Shown here one piece after another: positions 18,895 to 30,865 of a DNA stretch of 64,000 bases. The notes under the pieces are model-generated. The model made no database searches and was not told where the DNA came from. It saw only the letters and a list, made by a program, of their open reading frames with translations. Location of the stretch: NCBI GenBank assembly GCA_963995505.1, contig OZ023180.1:18366689-18430688 (forward strand). The letters run 5' to 3'. The first letter of the stretch is position 1. The number at the start of each line of letters is the position of its first letter. Made by a program: the position numbers and the translations under genes. Source of the DNA: Hypericum androsaemum (lineage: Eukaryota > Streptophyta > Magnoliopsida > Malpighiales > Hypericaceae).

Positions 18895-21377
18895 ATGGAC
18901 GAGACGGCGTTGGGAAGCGAAAGGGACGTCGAGGTGGCACCGGCTCTGATTTCCGTCCACCCGTCCCAACACTCCGTCGCCGTCGCCGTCGGGCGGGACC
19001 TCCGCGTCTTCGACCTCCGGTAGCCAAATTTCCTCCCTCTCCGTTGTCTTTCTTTTCACTTCGGAGCGGCTTCGTTTTATTAAAATCGATTCGAACTTGT
19101 CGCTTAAGGAAGGGCTGCGGGGTGTCTGTGTGCGACGAATCCGGAGGGTCCCTCCACAAGGATTCTATAAGGGCCATTCGATACGGCGCCGGAGGGAAGC
19201 TGTTCGTCTCGGCTGGCGATGACAAGCTCGTCAAGATCTGGTCCGCTGATTCCTGGCGCTGCATTTCGTCGGTGTGAGTTTCCGCTAGCGTTTCCGCTCC
19301 TCTTGCACTATGCGATAAATGCTCTTACTTTCGCGTGTTGTCTTGAATGTGGTAGGTCCTCGGAGAAGAGAGTTAGTGCACTTGCTGTTAGCCACGATGA
19401 GCGCTATGTTTGCTTTGCCGACAAGTTCGGAGTTGTTTGGGTGGTCGATCTCGACGGGTTAGATTTTAATGGAGGTTCAGCTGATAAAAAGGCTGCACCT
19501 TTGCTTGCTCATTATTGTAGCATCATAACTAGCTTGGTGAGAAATGTTTTCGTTTTAGTTCTGTTCCTATTACTGGGAAGCATTTGGTGTAGTTCTATTG
19601 TTGTCTTGCTTTGAATGTAACCATTTTTCGATGTACTTCTTCTCTAGGAATTCTCACCGGATGGGAAATTCATTGTTAGTGCTGATCGGGATTTCAAGAT
19701 TCGTGTAAGGAATTTTCTTCCTTCATTGAAGTGAGATGGTGCCTGCCTTGGTTCATTGTTGTTGAAGTATTATTTTGCTCCAGGTTACCGTCTTTCCTAA
19801 GAAACCTTTAGATGGAGCACATGAGATACAGAGCTTTTGCCTGGGCCATACTGAGTGAGTGAGTTTTTACTTCATTTTTTTGGTAATATCTGTTTTTATT
19901 TAATTTGCACACGATCAGCTAGAACCAGTAGTTGACGCTTACAAATTATGTGACCTTGTTGTCAGATAGCCTGCTTGCTTTTGCCCGAGATAATTATTAA
20001 TTAGAAATATGGTCCGTTGGAATCAAATTGACAATCGGCTCCTTTTGTGTTGCCAGATTTGTCTCCTGCCTTGCCTTCATTGGCCCAGTAGATAATCCTC
20101 GGGGATTCCTCGTCTCTGGCAGTGGTGATTCATCGGTAATCCATCCTCTGAGGTTTTTGCTTTTATCTTATGCCACGGTGCGCAATGTACTGATAAGTCC
20201 ATGGAACTGCTATTACAGGTTCGTCTTTGGGATATATCTTCTGGGTCTCTGCTTGATACTTGTGATGTTCGCAGCGAGGTGTTCTCTCTTTTCATTTTGT
20301 TTTCTTGTTGCTGGAACTGTTGATTGGCATTCTTTGCTTTAAGGGATGCTAATTCTAGGTTTTATGATATGCTAATTGCTAATTGGGTGAGGTGAGGCAA
20401 GGCATGGCAAACATTATAACAGGAGTTAACGTTTTAATAAATAAAGAAAAAAATTGCTAAGATTCTAGCATCCATAGAGATGCTAATTTTAGTTGTTTTC
20501 TGCATTTAAGTCTTCGGCTCTAATCAGTTAACCTCTGCAACTGGATGCCTATTAAAGGCAGAACATTTAGGAAGGAGCGATTGTGACGACAGTTGTACCG
20601 CAGTTACAGACATTTGTACTGTCCCAGGTGCTGATCTCATAGCAGTGGCTGTTCAAAGGCAAGTCTGTCTGTCTGAAATTGTTCTCTCCAAGAATTACTC
20701 ATTTGGTATTTAATTAACTTTTGCGCGTGCGATACAGTTTGCAAGGAATCATGTTATTGAGCTGCAACCTTACCTCTCAAACGCTTCATGTAGCCAAGGT
20801 AAGCTTCTCGAAGCTGTAGTGTTATCAGGAGTAATATGGTCATTCAGGAGCATGATACAGCTACCAGTTGCAATTAGCATTTCTGTCTTGCATCATCAAT
20901 CTTTGGAAGAAAGCTTGTTATTCTCTTATGCAAGTTTGAACTTTGGCCAGTTCATGACCTATGAATGGAACTCGTTTCCGTTTGCAGGTTGTTGCTATAC
21001 CAGGGGAGAGCCTCATTCCAACAAGGCTGAGTACCAGTTCTTCTGGAGACTTATTGTGGATGGTCACTGGTGTCTCGAAATTGAATGGTTCTGACCAGAG
21101 TCCTATGGTCCGTTTGAGACTTCTGTCCGGTCTTAGGAAGAACATCTCTGGTCAAGCAGGATCTGAGTTAGCTGTGCTCAAAGATGATGAAGTGCCTGGA
21201 GCGGAAAAACTGCTCGAAGAGTTGCAAGGAAGCATCTTCATCGAGGAGAATGTACTCTCTGAAGCTGCGAAAGCCGTTAAAGCTGCAATGAGCAATCTGT
21301 TGGTTAAGAAGCAGTACCCTGCTCATACAAGAGAATTCAGAAAGAGAACAAGAAACGATAAAAAGATGAAACAGTAA
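18895..21377 (+). CDS. WDR4/TRM82 homologue, tRNA m7G methyltransferase non-catalytic subunit
   Basis: Ten exons: 18895-19019, 19109-19273, 19356-19536, 19648-19704, 19784-19854, 20057-20135, 20219-20278, 20528-20658, 20738-20798, 20988-21377 (439 residues). It is a WD40 propeller protein that holds the catalytic TRM8/METTL1 subunit for N7-methylation of G46 in the tRNA variable loop. Signs in the sequence: VAVAVGRDLRVFDLR, then HKDSIRAIRYG, KLFVSAGDDKLVKIWSADSWRC, RYVCFADKFGVVWVVDL, EFSPDGKFIVSADRDFKIRV, FCLGHTEFVSCLAF, LVSGSGDSSVRLWDISSG and PGESLIPTRLSTSSSGDLLWM. A basic C-terminal tail ends KRTRNDKKMKQ. Intron 8 has a GC donor (CAAAG|GCAAGT), the only reading that keeps the frame. The start of exon 8 is the least certain joint. 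Confidence 0.9.
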
Positions 21378-21569
21378 CCAGTTAAATGGCAACTGGTTGA
21401 ATCATCAGGAGCCCTTACTAACTCCCGCATGTTACTTGTTATGTAATCTTAATTTGTGTATTATCTTACATTTATTGTTTAATCGAAATTCTAATAAGAC
21501 TTTGAGATTTTTGGTAAATTTTTTACCTAAAAAAGAACAAAAGCCCCAAAAGAATGTCGTTAGAATCTC

Positions 21570-23286
21570 TACCAGCCTGTTTGGAACTATTAAAAAATAG
21601 GAAATGGAATCACATTCCAATAGTTTTAAAGAAGTAAGTGTGTTTGGAACTAAACTTTTTATGAAAAGAAATCCTGTTTTGATTAAAACTCAGGATTTGA
21701 AAATCCTATCAAAATAGGTCGGATTTCAGTGATCAAACTAGAATTGACCACTAAATTATTATTATACCCTTACTTTATTAAAATATAGCAGAAATTACCA
21801 AATCCTTTTCTCTCCTTCAAACTCTCTCTTCTACGACACTTTCTCCCCTCTTCTCTTTTCGAAAGATTAAACAACGACGATCCTTCCCCTTCAAGGCGAC
21901 CTTCATCCCCATGAGAGAGTTGCTTTCTCTTCCAGCCACTTACCTTCTCTATTATAGACCCTTTGTTGTAGGTCCCCAACACTTTTCTCTCTTATTTTCA
22001 ATGTTAGGGTTTTAGTTTTTTTTTAAACCTTTTTTGTTGTTTAGGTGGTTTTGTGATGTGGGCTTGTTTGGTTCTGGAGTGGGTTAGTTGGTCTTTGTGG
22101 TGCGAAAATTTTTGGTGGGTTGATGATGGATTCTTGGGTTCAGGGTTGTTCTTGGTGGATATTAGTTTTGTTAGTTGGGGTCATGAGTTGTTCTTGGTAT
22201 TAGTCCGTTACTTTTGCATGCTTTAGATCTACTTAAAGAGGCATACAGCTATAGTCGTCAAGAGGTTCCTGTTGATGACTTGAGTATGTCGAAAATGACG
22301 ATGGCTATTGAAGATATATACATGTCACATTTGTTGCCTTAGATTGCAACAGCCGTCAATGATGTGGAGGAGGATGTCGTCATAGGGCTACTGGAGACCT
22401 TTGATTATGTATTTCTTCACAAATAATACATACAAGCAACTTAGTTTGCCGAACTTCTGACCAAGTACTCATGGTTCCGTTTTTTTTGGTTTCCTTGGGT
22501 TATTCCCTTCAAATAAAATGAAATGCGGCGTGTATTTCATGCTGGTGTAGATATTGTACCTGGTGAAGAAAATGGTATTGTTCATATGATCCATGTATCA
22601 TTTGCAGGCTAGCTGATGAGATGACTATTCTTGCTGCTCTAGAGCAATATATTATTATCAATAGTGATAATCTCTTCTTGAGAGAACTAAGCATGATTAT
22701 TCTTATGCAGGTAGTTAATTCGTATGGTTTCCATTGAGTTATCGTTGAGAGGAATGACCAGATCGAAAGCAGAAAAGATTCTCTTCTATATACTGATTGA
22801 ATAGGAATGAGATTTGCCTTCTTCAAGGTTTCATATGTTGCCACTTAAATGGCATATGAATAGTTTTGCATCATATGAATAGTTTCATGTTGGTTGGTGA
22901 GTTAATAATTTCTGCTCCTCATATTAGAGCTCTCGTGCAACATTTTAGATTTCAGAAGTCAATAGAGGTCTCTAAAAAGTCATGCTCTAGTTTCAAAAGT
23001 TATGCCCAAAGGTCTCTCTTGTGTTGTTGTGGACACAATCTTGTTGTTTTTGACAAGGTTACAGAAAAGTCGTGTTCTAGCTTTAATCTAGGCTATAGGA
23101 GAAAGTAGGTTAAACCTTGGTTAAAAGAGTTGAAAAGGGTACTAAAAGTAAAAGTACCAAATCAATTCTATAATTTAAGTCATAGGTTCCAAACAAGAAA
23201 ATGGGAAAAAGATTCTATTTCTATTTCCTTTGAGAATTAGGAATGAAATTTTTTTCCTGATAGATTTGATTCCAAACAAGGTGTAC
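21570..23286. mobile_element. Degraded TIR element, possibly PIF/Harbinger-like
   Basis: The left end CAGCCTGTTTGGAAC (21573) is mirrored by the right end, complement CACCTTGTTTGGAATC (23283), with further mirrored blocks inside. A 3-bp direct repeat TAC flanks both ends. The Harbinger superfamily makes 3-bp duplications, usually TWA, so the family is tentative. The interior is about 1.7 kb and contains a broken frame near 22250-22420 (PVDDLSMSKMTMAIEDIYM ... VNDVEEDVVIGLLETFDYVF) that I do not recognise; it may be transposase or captured sequence. Confidence 0.4.
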
Positions 23287-25054
23287 GTGATGGTAGGAAG
23301 TTTATAGTTGACTCTCATTTATGTTGATCTCGTTCTCGAAAGTCTAGATCGAAGTCTAGCTCATTAATAAAAAAATTGTAGAGCCCGTGAGGGGCCATGC
23401 TTGGATGATCATTAATTAAATTAATTTTAGATTTAGTTCGATTGAATGATTTTTAAAATTTGAATTCTAGGAATTCAAATTTGAAAAGTAAGGCCATGCA
23501 AACTCAGATGATGGCCGTGAGCCCCTCGCGGAGACATAACTATAATCTGGATAGAATAAATGTCAAATAAATTTTTTTACTATCTCAAAAGGTGCAATAA
23601 GTACTCTAAACTTGAAAATAGTTTACATAATTACTATACTTTTTTAAATGAGTCAAATAATACCTTCAACTTCTTTTTTCGGTCACCAACAACACATCAC
23701 CAATTTACATAACTTCTTTGTCATCAAAAACATGTCACATCATCTTGATGTTATTTAAAATTTTTTTTGGACAATCCCAACTTGCTCGCAACAAGAAAAA
23801 AAAAACACCCCCAACCACCCATGTCACTAACCGACAAAGAGTCGTTCGAAGGTCGGAGTTGAATGAGAGCTGAGTAACCAAAATCCCTCCACCAATAAAA
23901 ACTCTCTCTGAGAGATGTCTATCTAAATCTAGGACTTTTATTACTCTTCTATCTTACGCCGCCCACCCCCACCCTCCCTCATCTCCTCCATGCCCACCAC
24001 CTCTTCCTCCTCTCCCCCACGCCAAACCACCTCACCTCCAGCCTTCTCCTGTCACGGTGCCGCAATCCTCCTCTTCCTCCATAACGCCTTGGGTTCTGGC
24101 CGTTGGAGCCCCGGAGTAGCAGTTCTGGCCTCGTCATCTCTCTTTTAGGCTGGAGCTCAGGCTACAGACCGGCTGGGCAAACAACCACCAACCTCCAGTT
24201 GCCGTCGGCCTCCTCCTCCTCTCGCTCCGCCTCCATCTCTTCCTCATCTCAGTGTCGCCTCCGGGAGCTGGCCCACCTTTCAGCGCACCTGAGTCGCCCT
24301 CGGTGGGAGATCAGAGGGGTTGGTCAATTTAGAGCACCCCTCCGATCCACTTCCTTTTTAATGTGTTTTCTGTTGTTTCTTTGATGTCTTTGTTTATAGT
24401 TGTACTGGTTGTTTATTTTTGTCGTTACGAGCTGCTACCTCTTTTTAGGGAGGATTCGTCCAATAGAGTTATCTCTTTTAGGAATTTATTATTGTTCTGC
24501 ACCTCATGTATGGCTCAATTTGTGTTAGCTAACATTTGTGTTAGCGATGTTCCGGTCAGGTCTTCCGTCTTTTTTATAGAAGAGATTTCAGCTGTAGAAA
24601 ATGTTAATATAATCAAAGTGACCAAATGCACCATCTAGTGGCTTGTGACAACGGAAGTTGCGACTACTACTATCTTTATATTTTCTGTCGTTCAGTCAAT
24701 GTATTTTATTTCGGGTCTTTTTTATGTTTGGTGTTACTATTCATCATATTTTGTCAAAAAAGAGTCCAATTTTAAAGTATTGCAGGAGTGGTGTCCACGT
24801 GGCATGGACGCCAAAAAAAGTCGGATCTTGGTCCAAGATCCGACGTCTTTCGTCGGATGACCAAGATCCGACTTTCTTTGGCAAATCTATCATCCGACCA
24901 AAAAAGTCGGATCTTGGAAAAAAGTCGGATCTTGGTCCAAGATTCGACTTTTTTGGTCGGATCTTGGTAGATAAGATATCCGAAATCTTCAAAAAAATTT
25001 GGATGACCAAGATCCGACATAAAAAGTCGGATCTTGGCAAAATAGACATGATAT

Positions 25055-25270
25055 GCGTTTCGTCTTGGTGGTAGAAGATGCCATTTTTTATTCAATGGTC
25101 ATAGGTTCGATTCCTACTTCTTGCAATATTGTTTTTAATTTTTACTATCCAACAGAAATATTATATTAAATAAATTCAACTGTAAAAGTTAGACAAGTAA
25201 TTTTTGATAGCCAAATTGGTTTAAGTTGTGGTCTTTGGACCTAAGATCATAAGTTCAATACTTGACTTTG
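25055..25270 (+). repeat. Two tRNA-like modules in the left foldback arm
   Basis: The first has GGTGGTAGAAGATG followed by GGTTCGATTCCTACTTC, an A box and B box arrangement. The second reads TAGCCAAATTGGTTTAAG ... AAGTTCAATACTTGAC. Both recur inverted in the right arm at about 25930-26150. They look like fused SINE heads caught in the foldback structure. Confidence 0.45.
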
Positions 25271-25299
25271 ATAAATTTTTTTATCACTTCGTTTTACTA

Positions 25300-25880
25300 A
25301 ATCATTCACCATAAGTTCAAAATTTTTATCATTTCGTTTTACTAAATCATTCACCATAATTTCAACACCGATCATTCACGAAGTGATTTAATATTCACCA
25401 GAATTTTTAATATTCAACAAATTTGTTTTAGTATTAGTGAATGATTTAATATTCACCATAATTTTTTTATCACTTCGTTTTACTAAATTAATCTTTGATA
25501 ATTTTTTTATCACTTCGTTTTACTAAATCATTCACCCTAATTTCGTTTTACTAAATCATTCACCATAATTTCAACACCGATCATTCACGAAGTGATTTAA
25601 TATTCACCATAATTTTTAATATTCAACAAATTTGTTTTAGTATTAGTGAATGATTCAATATTCACCATAATTTTTTTATCACTTCGTTTTACTAAATTAA
25701 TCTTTGATAATTTTTTTATCACTTCGTTTTACTAAATTATTCACCATAATTTCGTTTTACTAAATTATTCACCATAATTTCGTTTTACTAAATCATTCAC
25801 CATAATTTCAACACCGATCATTCACGAAGTGATTTAATGTTCACCATAATTTTTAATATTCACCATATTTAATAAAAAAA
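25300..25880. repeat. Tandem array at the core of the foldback element
   Basis: TTCAACACCGATCATTCACG recurs at 25361, 25570 and 25807, giving units of about 209 and 237 bp. Each holds internal repeats of CACTTCGTTTTACTAAATCA and TTCACCATAATTT. AT-rich and non-coding. Confidence 0.65.
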
Positions 25881-26965
25881 TTTGTTTTAATATTAGTGAA
25901 TGATTTAGTAAAACGAAGTGATAAAAAATTATTAAAGTTGAGTATTGAACCTGTGACCTTAGGTCTAAAGACCACAACTTAAACCAATTTGGCTATCAAG
26001 AATTATTTTTCTAATTATTACAATATAATTTATTTAATATAATATTTCTGTTGGATAGTAAAAATTAAAAGCAAGATTGTAAGAAGTAGGAATCGAACCT
26101 ATGACCATTGAGTAAAAAATAGCACCTTCTACCACCAAGACAAAACGCATGTTATGTCTATTTTACCAAGATCCGACTTATTATGTCGGATCTTGGTCAT
26201 CCGAATTTTTTTGAAGATTTTGGCGGATATCTTATCTACTAAGATCCGACCAAAAAAGTTGGATCTTGGACTTTTTGGGCCAGATGATAGGTTCGCCAAA
26301 AAAAAGTCAGATCTTGGTCATCCGACGAAAAAAGTCGGATCTTGGACCAAGATCCGACTTTTTTTAGCATCCGTGCCACGTGGACACCACTCCTACAATA
26401 CTTTAAAATTGGACTCCTTTTTGACAAAATGTGCTGAATAGTAACACCAAACAGAAAAAAAACCCTTATTTCCATGCGTCTGTCCCGTAGTTCCCTACTT
26501 TAATTAATGGAATGACCTCTAAGTCACTTTCTTCATAAATAAAAAAATCCTTCCACCAACCAACAACCCATCACATCGTTTTACTAACAAAAAAATTTGA
26601 AAAAAAATTCCCTTTTCTTTCTCACGTCAAGACAGAATCACCAAACCCTTCTACTGCTAAATCGTCTTCCTCTTCTACTCCATAGCCATTTTCCTCTTCT
26701 ACTTCCAAATCGTCTTGCATTTTTATTTGCATGCCATTTTTATTTGTTTTTACTTTGTAGGCTTTATTTATTAGACATTTAAGATAACTTAAAGATGATG
26801 TGACGTATTTAAGATGACAAATATGCTATTTAATTAAGCAATGTGTCATCGGTGACCGAAAAAATAGGTTGATAGTGTTATTTGACTCGGGTCAAGTACA
26901 TGATGATTATTGCACTTTTTAAAATAGTAGAAAAGTTTATTTAAATTTTATTCTAATTTAGATTA

Positions 26966-27706
26966 CTCAATTAATGATGTTCGATGGATATAATTGGAAA
27001 CAAAACTCAATGAGATGGGACGCTGATAGTGGTGCCTGTCCGTGGGGATGGGACTTGCATTGTTATGTATCGATCTGTTATAAACAAATCATAACGTAGA
27101 TGATACCTCCCTTTTCATCTGGGCCCAATTTCTTATCCGCCAATACTGGACTAGAAAGTCGTAGGTAATTTAATTAGATTTCAATTCAAATCTTACAAAT
27201 AAAAAATATAAATAATTTTAGTACAAAATAAGATTTCACAATTCTGAATATTAGATATGAAAAAAAGTCATTACTATTGCCCTATTAACTCGTCCAAAAA
27301 TATTCTGGAGCCACAATTTATACAAAGTAAAAAGGTGGCTGCGAGCGATAATGTTTATTTACCTTGTTTAATGTTAGGGCTACGTTGGACTTCGAAACAT
27401 TTTCTGTCGTCTTTCGTCTGTCGTCAGTTTTTAGGATAAATGATATTTAATACTTCCGTGTAAAACTGGAAGAATAACTTAACAGATAAGATATTTCTCA
27501 AAAAAAATAAACTTAACAGATAAGAAAAGAAAATAAGGCTATATAAAGTCAAAAGTGCATGGAAGTGATGAAACGCACTAGAAGCCATCACTGCGACCAT
27601 CTTCAAGCTATCATCAATGTATGATTCGTGGACAAGGACACGTGCGTGTTGTGTAAACTATCTTTATATTTTTAACTAATGAATATTTGAAGACTCACCA
27701 GATATA
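26966..27706. other. Intergenic spacer
   Basis: No exon, RNA gene or clear element end was recognised. A CA-rich and AT-rich mix with short chance frames only. Confidence 0.4.
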
Positions 27707-28034
27707 TTAATCTAAGAGATAATTACTGAAAAAACTTCATCGTATAATCAAATAGACTCTGAGTATATCCTGTAGTTTTCACACTAATTGTCGAGTCCCT
27801 GTAATTTAGTTATTATTATAATTTCAGGTTTCTGGCTGATGTCAGCATTCAAAATTTTCAAATGAATGACTCAAATACTCTTGCAAAAAAATTTTAAAAA
27901 ATCAATTACTGTGACTGACCACTTCGACCATCTCCTCCGTCTTCAACCTGACTTCCGCCGTCGTCGATTCTTTTATCTGCCAAATAATCAAAATCAATCG
28001 AAACCAACGAAGCAATCGAAATCAATCGAAACCA

Positions 28035-28065
<31 letters not shown>

Positions 28066-28761
28066 CTTCTTCTTCTTCTTCACTCTTGATTTTTTTAAAT
28101 TAATTAAAGGAGAAAAAGCATAGAAAGGGAGATGAGAAATCCAGAGGCTTCCCTTGGATCTAATGACAACGGCCTTCCATTGAGTTTGGTTGCCGTCTCT
28201 TGTCGACATTTTCGTGGGGTGAGTTTGGTTGCCTCGATTCAGAAGTTCTCTCGCCGACCGTGAACGAGAACAGTGACGAGAACCACGGTGCATGTTCCCC
28301 TTTCCTCCTCAACGGCCTGGGTTTTTCCGTTCCTTACTGTACCGAGAACGATGCCGAATCGAGGCAAGATGATACCTACCTTCGCCGGCGTCAACAGTGG
28401 AGTGAGGAGAAGATGAGGGACGGGAGAAACTCAGAGCCCCGTCGTCGTCTGGGCGTTGGAGGATGGAGCGATTTGCCTGTTAAACGATTTGCCTTCCACT
28501 GCTCGATTTGTTGTTCAACTTGGTGGCGGTAGATTGAGGAGTAGATGGTAGTGGCCGAAGACTTGTTGTTCGAAATTGTTGGCCAAAAAAATGGGCGAAG
28601 AAGATGACCGGAGCAAGGGCATATCGGTCGTTTTAAATATAAAATAAGAAAAAAAAATTAACTAAGAATTTAAAAATATAATAATAACCAAACTATAGGA
28701 ATTCGGCAATTAGTAGAAAAATTACAGAATCCTTCCTCTCAGTAATTATCTCTTAATCTAA
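27707..28761. mobile_element. MULE-type TIR element with 9-bp TSD
   Basis: TTAATCTAA (27707-27715 and 28753-28761) flanks 27716-28752 (1,037 bp). The ends are GAGATAATTACTGA and its complement. Imperfect inverted arms extend about 120 bp inwards. The interior has a TTC run (28038-28081) and a GC-rich stretch (28140-28600) that may be captured host sequence, but I cannot name a donor gene. No transposase. Confidence 0.72.
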
Positions 28762-29254
28762 TGTAGTCGAGGAGGAGTACCACAAAGTGACAACAATTCT
28801 CTTATGAAAACTTAAATCTAAATCACATAAAGAAGTCTAGACGCTTGGAAGTATTTATATTGATTTCTAAAAAAAAGTATTTATATTGATTTTTAACTGT
28901 TCGGTTAAACTTGCGATATTTTGGCTCTAATTTAAATTACACCACTCAAACGCGTACTACCATTTATTGTATATTGTACTGCTATGTGTACTATCACTCA
29001 TTCACATAGTACCATTATTTATGTGGATGTATCACAATTTGTTGCATGTTTTACCTTAAAAGTTTTTTAAAATAAATATTTTTTTTCCACTTCTACTCCT
29101 GTATGCATCTGTCTTTGGATTGCATTGGACAGCTGAGAAATCAATCCGGATAACCCATTTTCTTAGCTAGGAATTACCCAATTCGTGTTCCAAAGCATCA
29201 TATTTGGTTCATTATGAAAAATTCAAGGTCCCTTTTAATATATCCATAATCAGA

Positions 29255-29330
29255 TTGCCAAGGTTTGAACCTTATACCTCTTAAAAATTTACAACGCTTT
29301 GTGTCGTTGGGCTACAAGCTCTTTGACTTT
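29255..29330 (-). repeat. tRNA-derived SINE head, candidate
   Basis: On the minus strand TAGCCCAACGACAC (29314-29301) fits an A box and GGTTCAAACCT (29271-29261) a B box. The spacing is tRNA-like, but no full cloverleaf is visible. Confidence 0.4.
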
Positions 29331-29442
29331 ATTTAGATCAATTATTAAAATAATTATTCTGACATAAATAATAGCTTTCGAGTTCGAACCCTTATAAATC
29401 TAATATTGTTAAATTATTGTTAAATTTTTTTTTCATCATTCA

Positions 29443-29538
29443 AATTTCACATACCATATACTCCTGATCCTGTGAGTCGGACCAACAATTGCCCTACCAT
29501 ACAGATTATCATCTGTTGAGTATATGGTATGTGAAATT
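29443..29538. repeat. Perfect 21-bp inverted repeat with 54-base loop
   Basis: Bases 29443-29463 are the exact reverse complement of 29518-29538. The loop contains a further short complementary pair (ACAGAT/ATCTGT). A transcript from either strand would fold into a hairpin with a 21-bp stem. It could be the relic of a small inverted-repeat element or a small-RNA hairpin. Confidence 0.6.
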
Positions 29539-30865
29539 AGGGTATTAGTCTAAATGAGATCCATATAAACAAGAACTATACCCTACTCATATATCCATAA
29601 ATAACTATTGCCTAATTAGAGCCTACTTAAAACCACAAAAAATAAGTATTTTTTGTTCTTAAACCCCAAAAATTTTACATGACACTTACTATAAAAATAT
29701 ATAAGACTACTAGCTTCTCAATTTAAAGTTAGATTAATATTTATATCTTCCCTAAAAAAAATAATTTATATCAGTTTCCAAGTGAATGTATGTAGGAGTG
29801 CATTTTTTAATTTTTTGCGTTGAAATGTTAGAAACATTAGTTAACAATGAATCAATGAATAGGGTATCGATCTTAGATCATACTGCAAGGACTCTAAAAA
29901 TTTAAATCCGGACCCTTATCATAAAAAACTGCAGAACCTAAGGTAAAACCTGAATCTTACGTCTAAATCTAGAAATATGAATTTGAATCCTAGAAATCAT
30001 ATCATACTATCTATTATCGCGGTTAAAATTTGGATTAGATATTGTTCGAATACTACGTCATTTCGAGAAAAAATTTAACATAGACTAATACTAAACTGTA
30101 TTTATCTTTTTTTTTCCCTTCCAAAGGCCACACCTCAACACGGTTCTAGGTGGTAACTTGTCTTGGTCATGGGTCTCTATCACATACTTCATTCTTAAAA
30201 AAAAAAAGAGAGGAAAGTCTCTGATCTATCCATCCTTTTCCTCTTAATATCCGGCGAACTTGCTAGGAAGAATTCACTTTGATTTTTTGATTTCTTTTCC
30301 TGATTTTTGATTTCTTTACCACTAGCTTCACTTTGGCCTTTCTCGGGATTGTGAAGAAACCCAATTTCAACCACTTGTGTCTGAGAAAGAATCAGAATTG
30401 CTCTGTTTCGTCGTAAACGACATTGCTGATCCCTTCCTTCCCCTTTATGAGGCTCTCTCTGGCCGCTGTTATAATGAGGGTTTGATTCTTATATTGACCG
30501 ATTCTATAAGGACAAAAGAGACATAAAAGAAAGTTCACCTCTTCTCCTCGTCGTTATGGTCAAACTTGCCATGGAGGCTACAGAGATTTAGAAAGAAGTT
30601 TAGCTCCATCCATTGATGAGATACCTTTGAGCAAGTAAGATACCAGTTTTTTTTTGGCGTGTTGACTTAAATTCAGTACTCTAGACAGTATTTAACTTTG
30701 TTTTTCTCCAAACAAAGTTTTTCGATTTCTGCAAGAGGTGGGAGGCGCCAGGATTAGTCACCATCCGATTCACGAAGCGTTGGTAAGATAATGATCTCTT
30801 AAAGTTCATCTTTTGCCTAGTTTACTTGACAAATACCAACACTCTGGTCTTCTTCTATGGCAGTA

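Larger units (their letters stand above)
24706..26472. mobile_element. Foldback element with repeated GTCGGATCTTGG motif and tRNA-like modules
   Basis: TTATTTC direct repeats (24706-24712 and 26466-26472) flank 24713-26465 (1,753 bp). The ends are GGGTCTTTTTTATGTTTGG and, on the other side, the complement of a near-identical sequence starting GGGTTTTTTTT. The arms are about 550 bp each and mirror one another. Each arm holds, from the outside in, several copies of GTCGGATCTTGG in both orientations; a tRNA-like segment with a GGTTCGATTCC B box; and a second tRNA-like segment. The core (25260-25920) is a tandem array. No transposase was seen. Open frames over the motif array are by-products of the repeat. 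Confidence 0.75.
23525..26965. mobile_element. Outer TIR element carrying a nested foldback element
   Basis: The left end from about 23542 (TAATCT, then AGAATAAATGTCAAATAAA and GGTGCAATAA) is mirrored on the right up to about 26957. Homology of the arms, with mismatches, extends about 230 bp and includes TTTTTTCGGTCACC on both sides. No clean target duplication was found, so the borders are soft. Between the arms are a GC-rich block (23930-24350) of possible captured origin and the nested element at 24713-26465. Confidence 0.5.
28762..30860. other. Intergenic DNA and FLZ promoter/leader
   Basis: It holds a SINE-like piece (29261-29314) and a perfect 21-nt inverted repeat (29443-29538), both listed separately. 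From about 30200 it is probably the promoter and leader of the FLZ gene. A good donor, GTTG|GTAAGA at 30782/30783, and the acceptor at 30862-30863 outline a 5' UTR intron. Confidence 0.45.

Noticed and set aside
24658..25095. Overlapping open frames of 100-138 codons in the foldback arm
   Set aside because: They translate the repeated GTCGGATCTTGG motif on both strands, and equivalent frames appear in the mirrored arm. Not genes.
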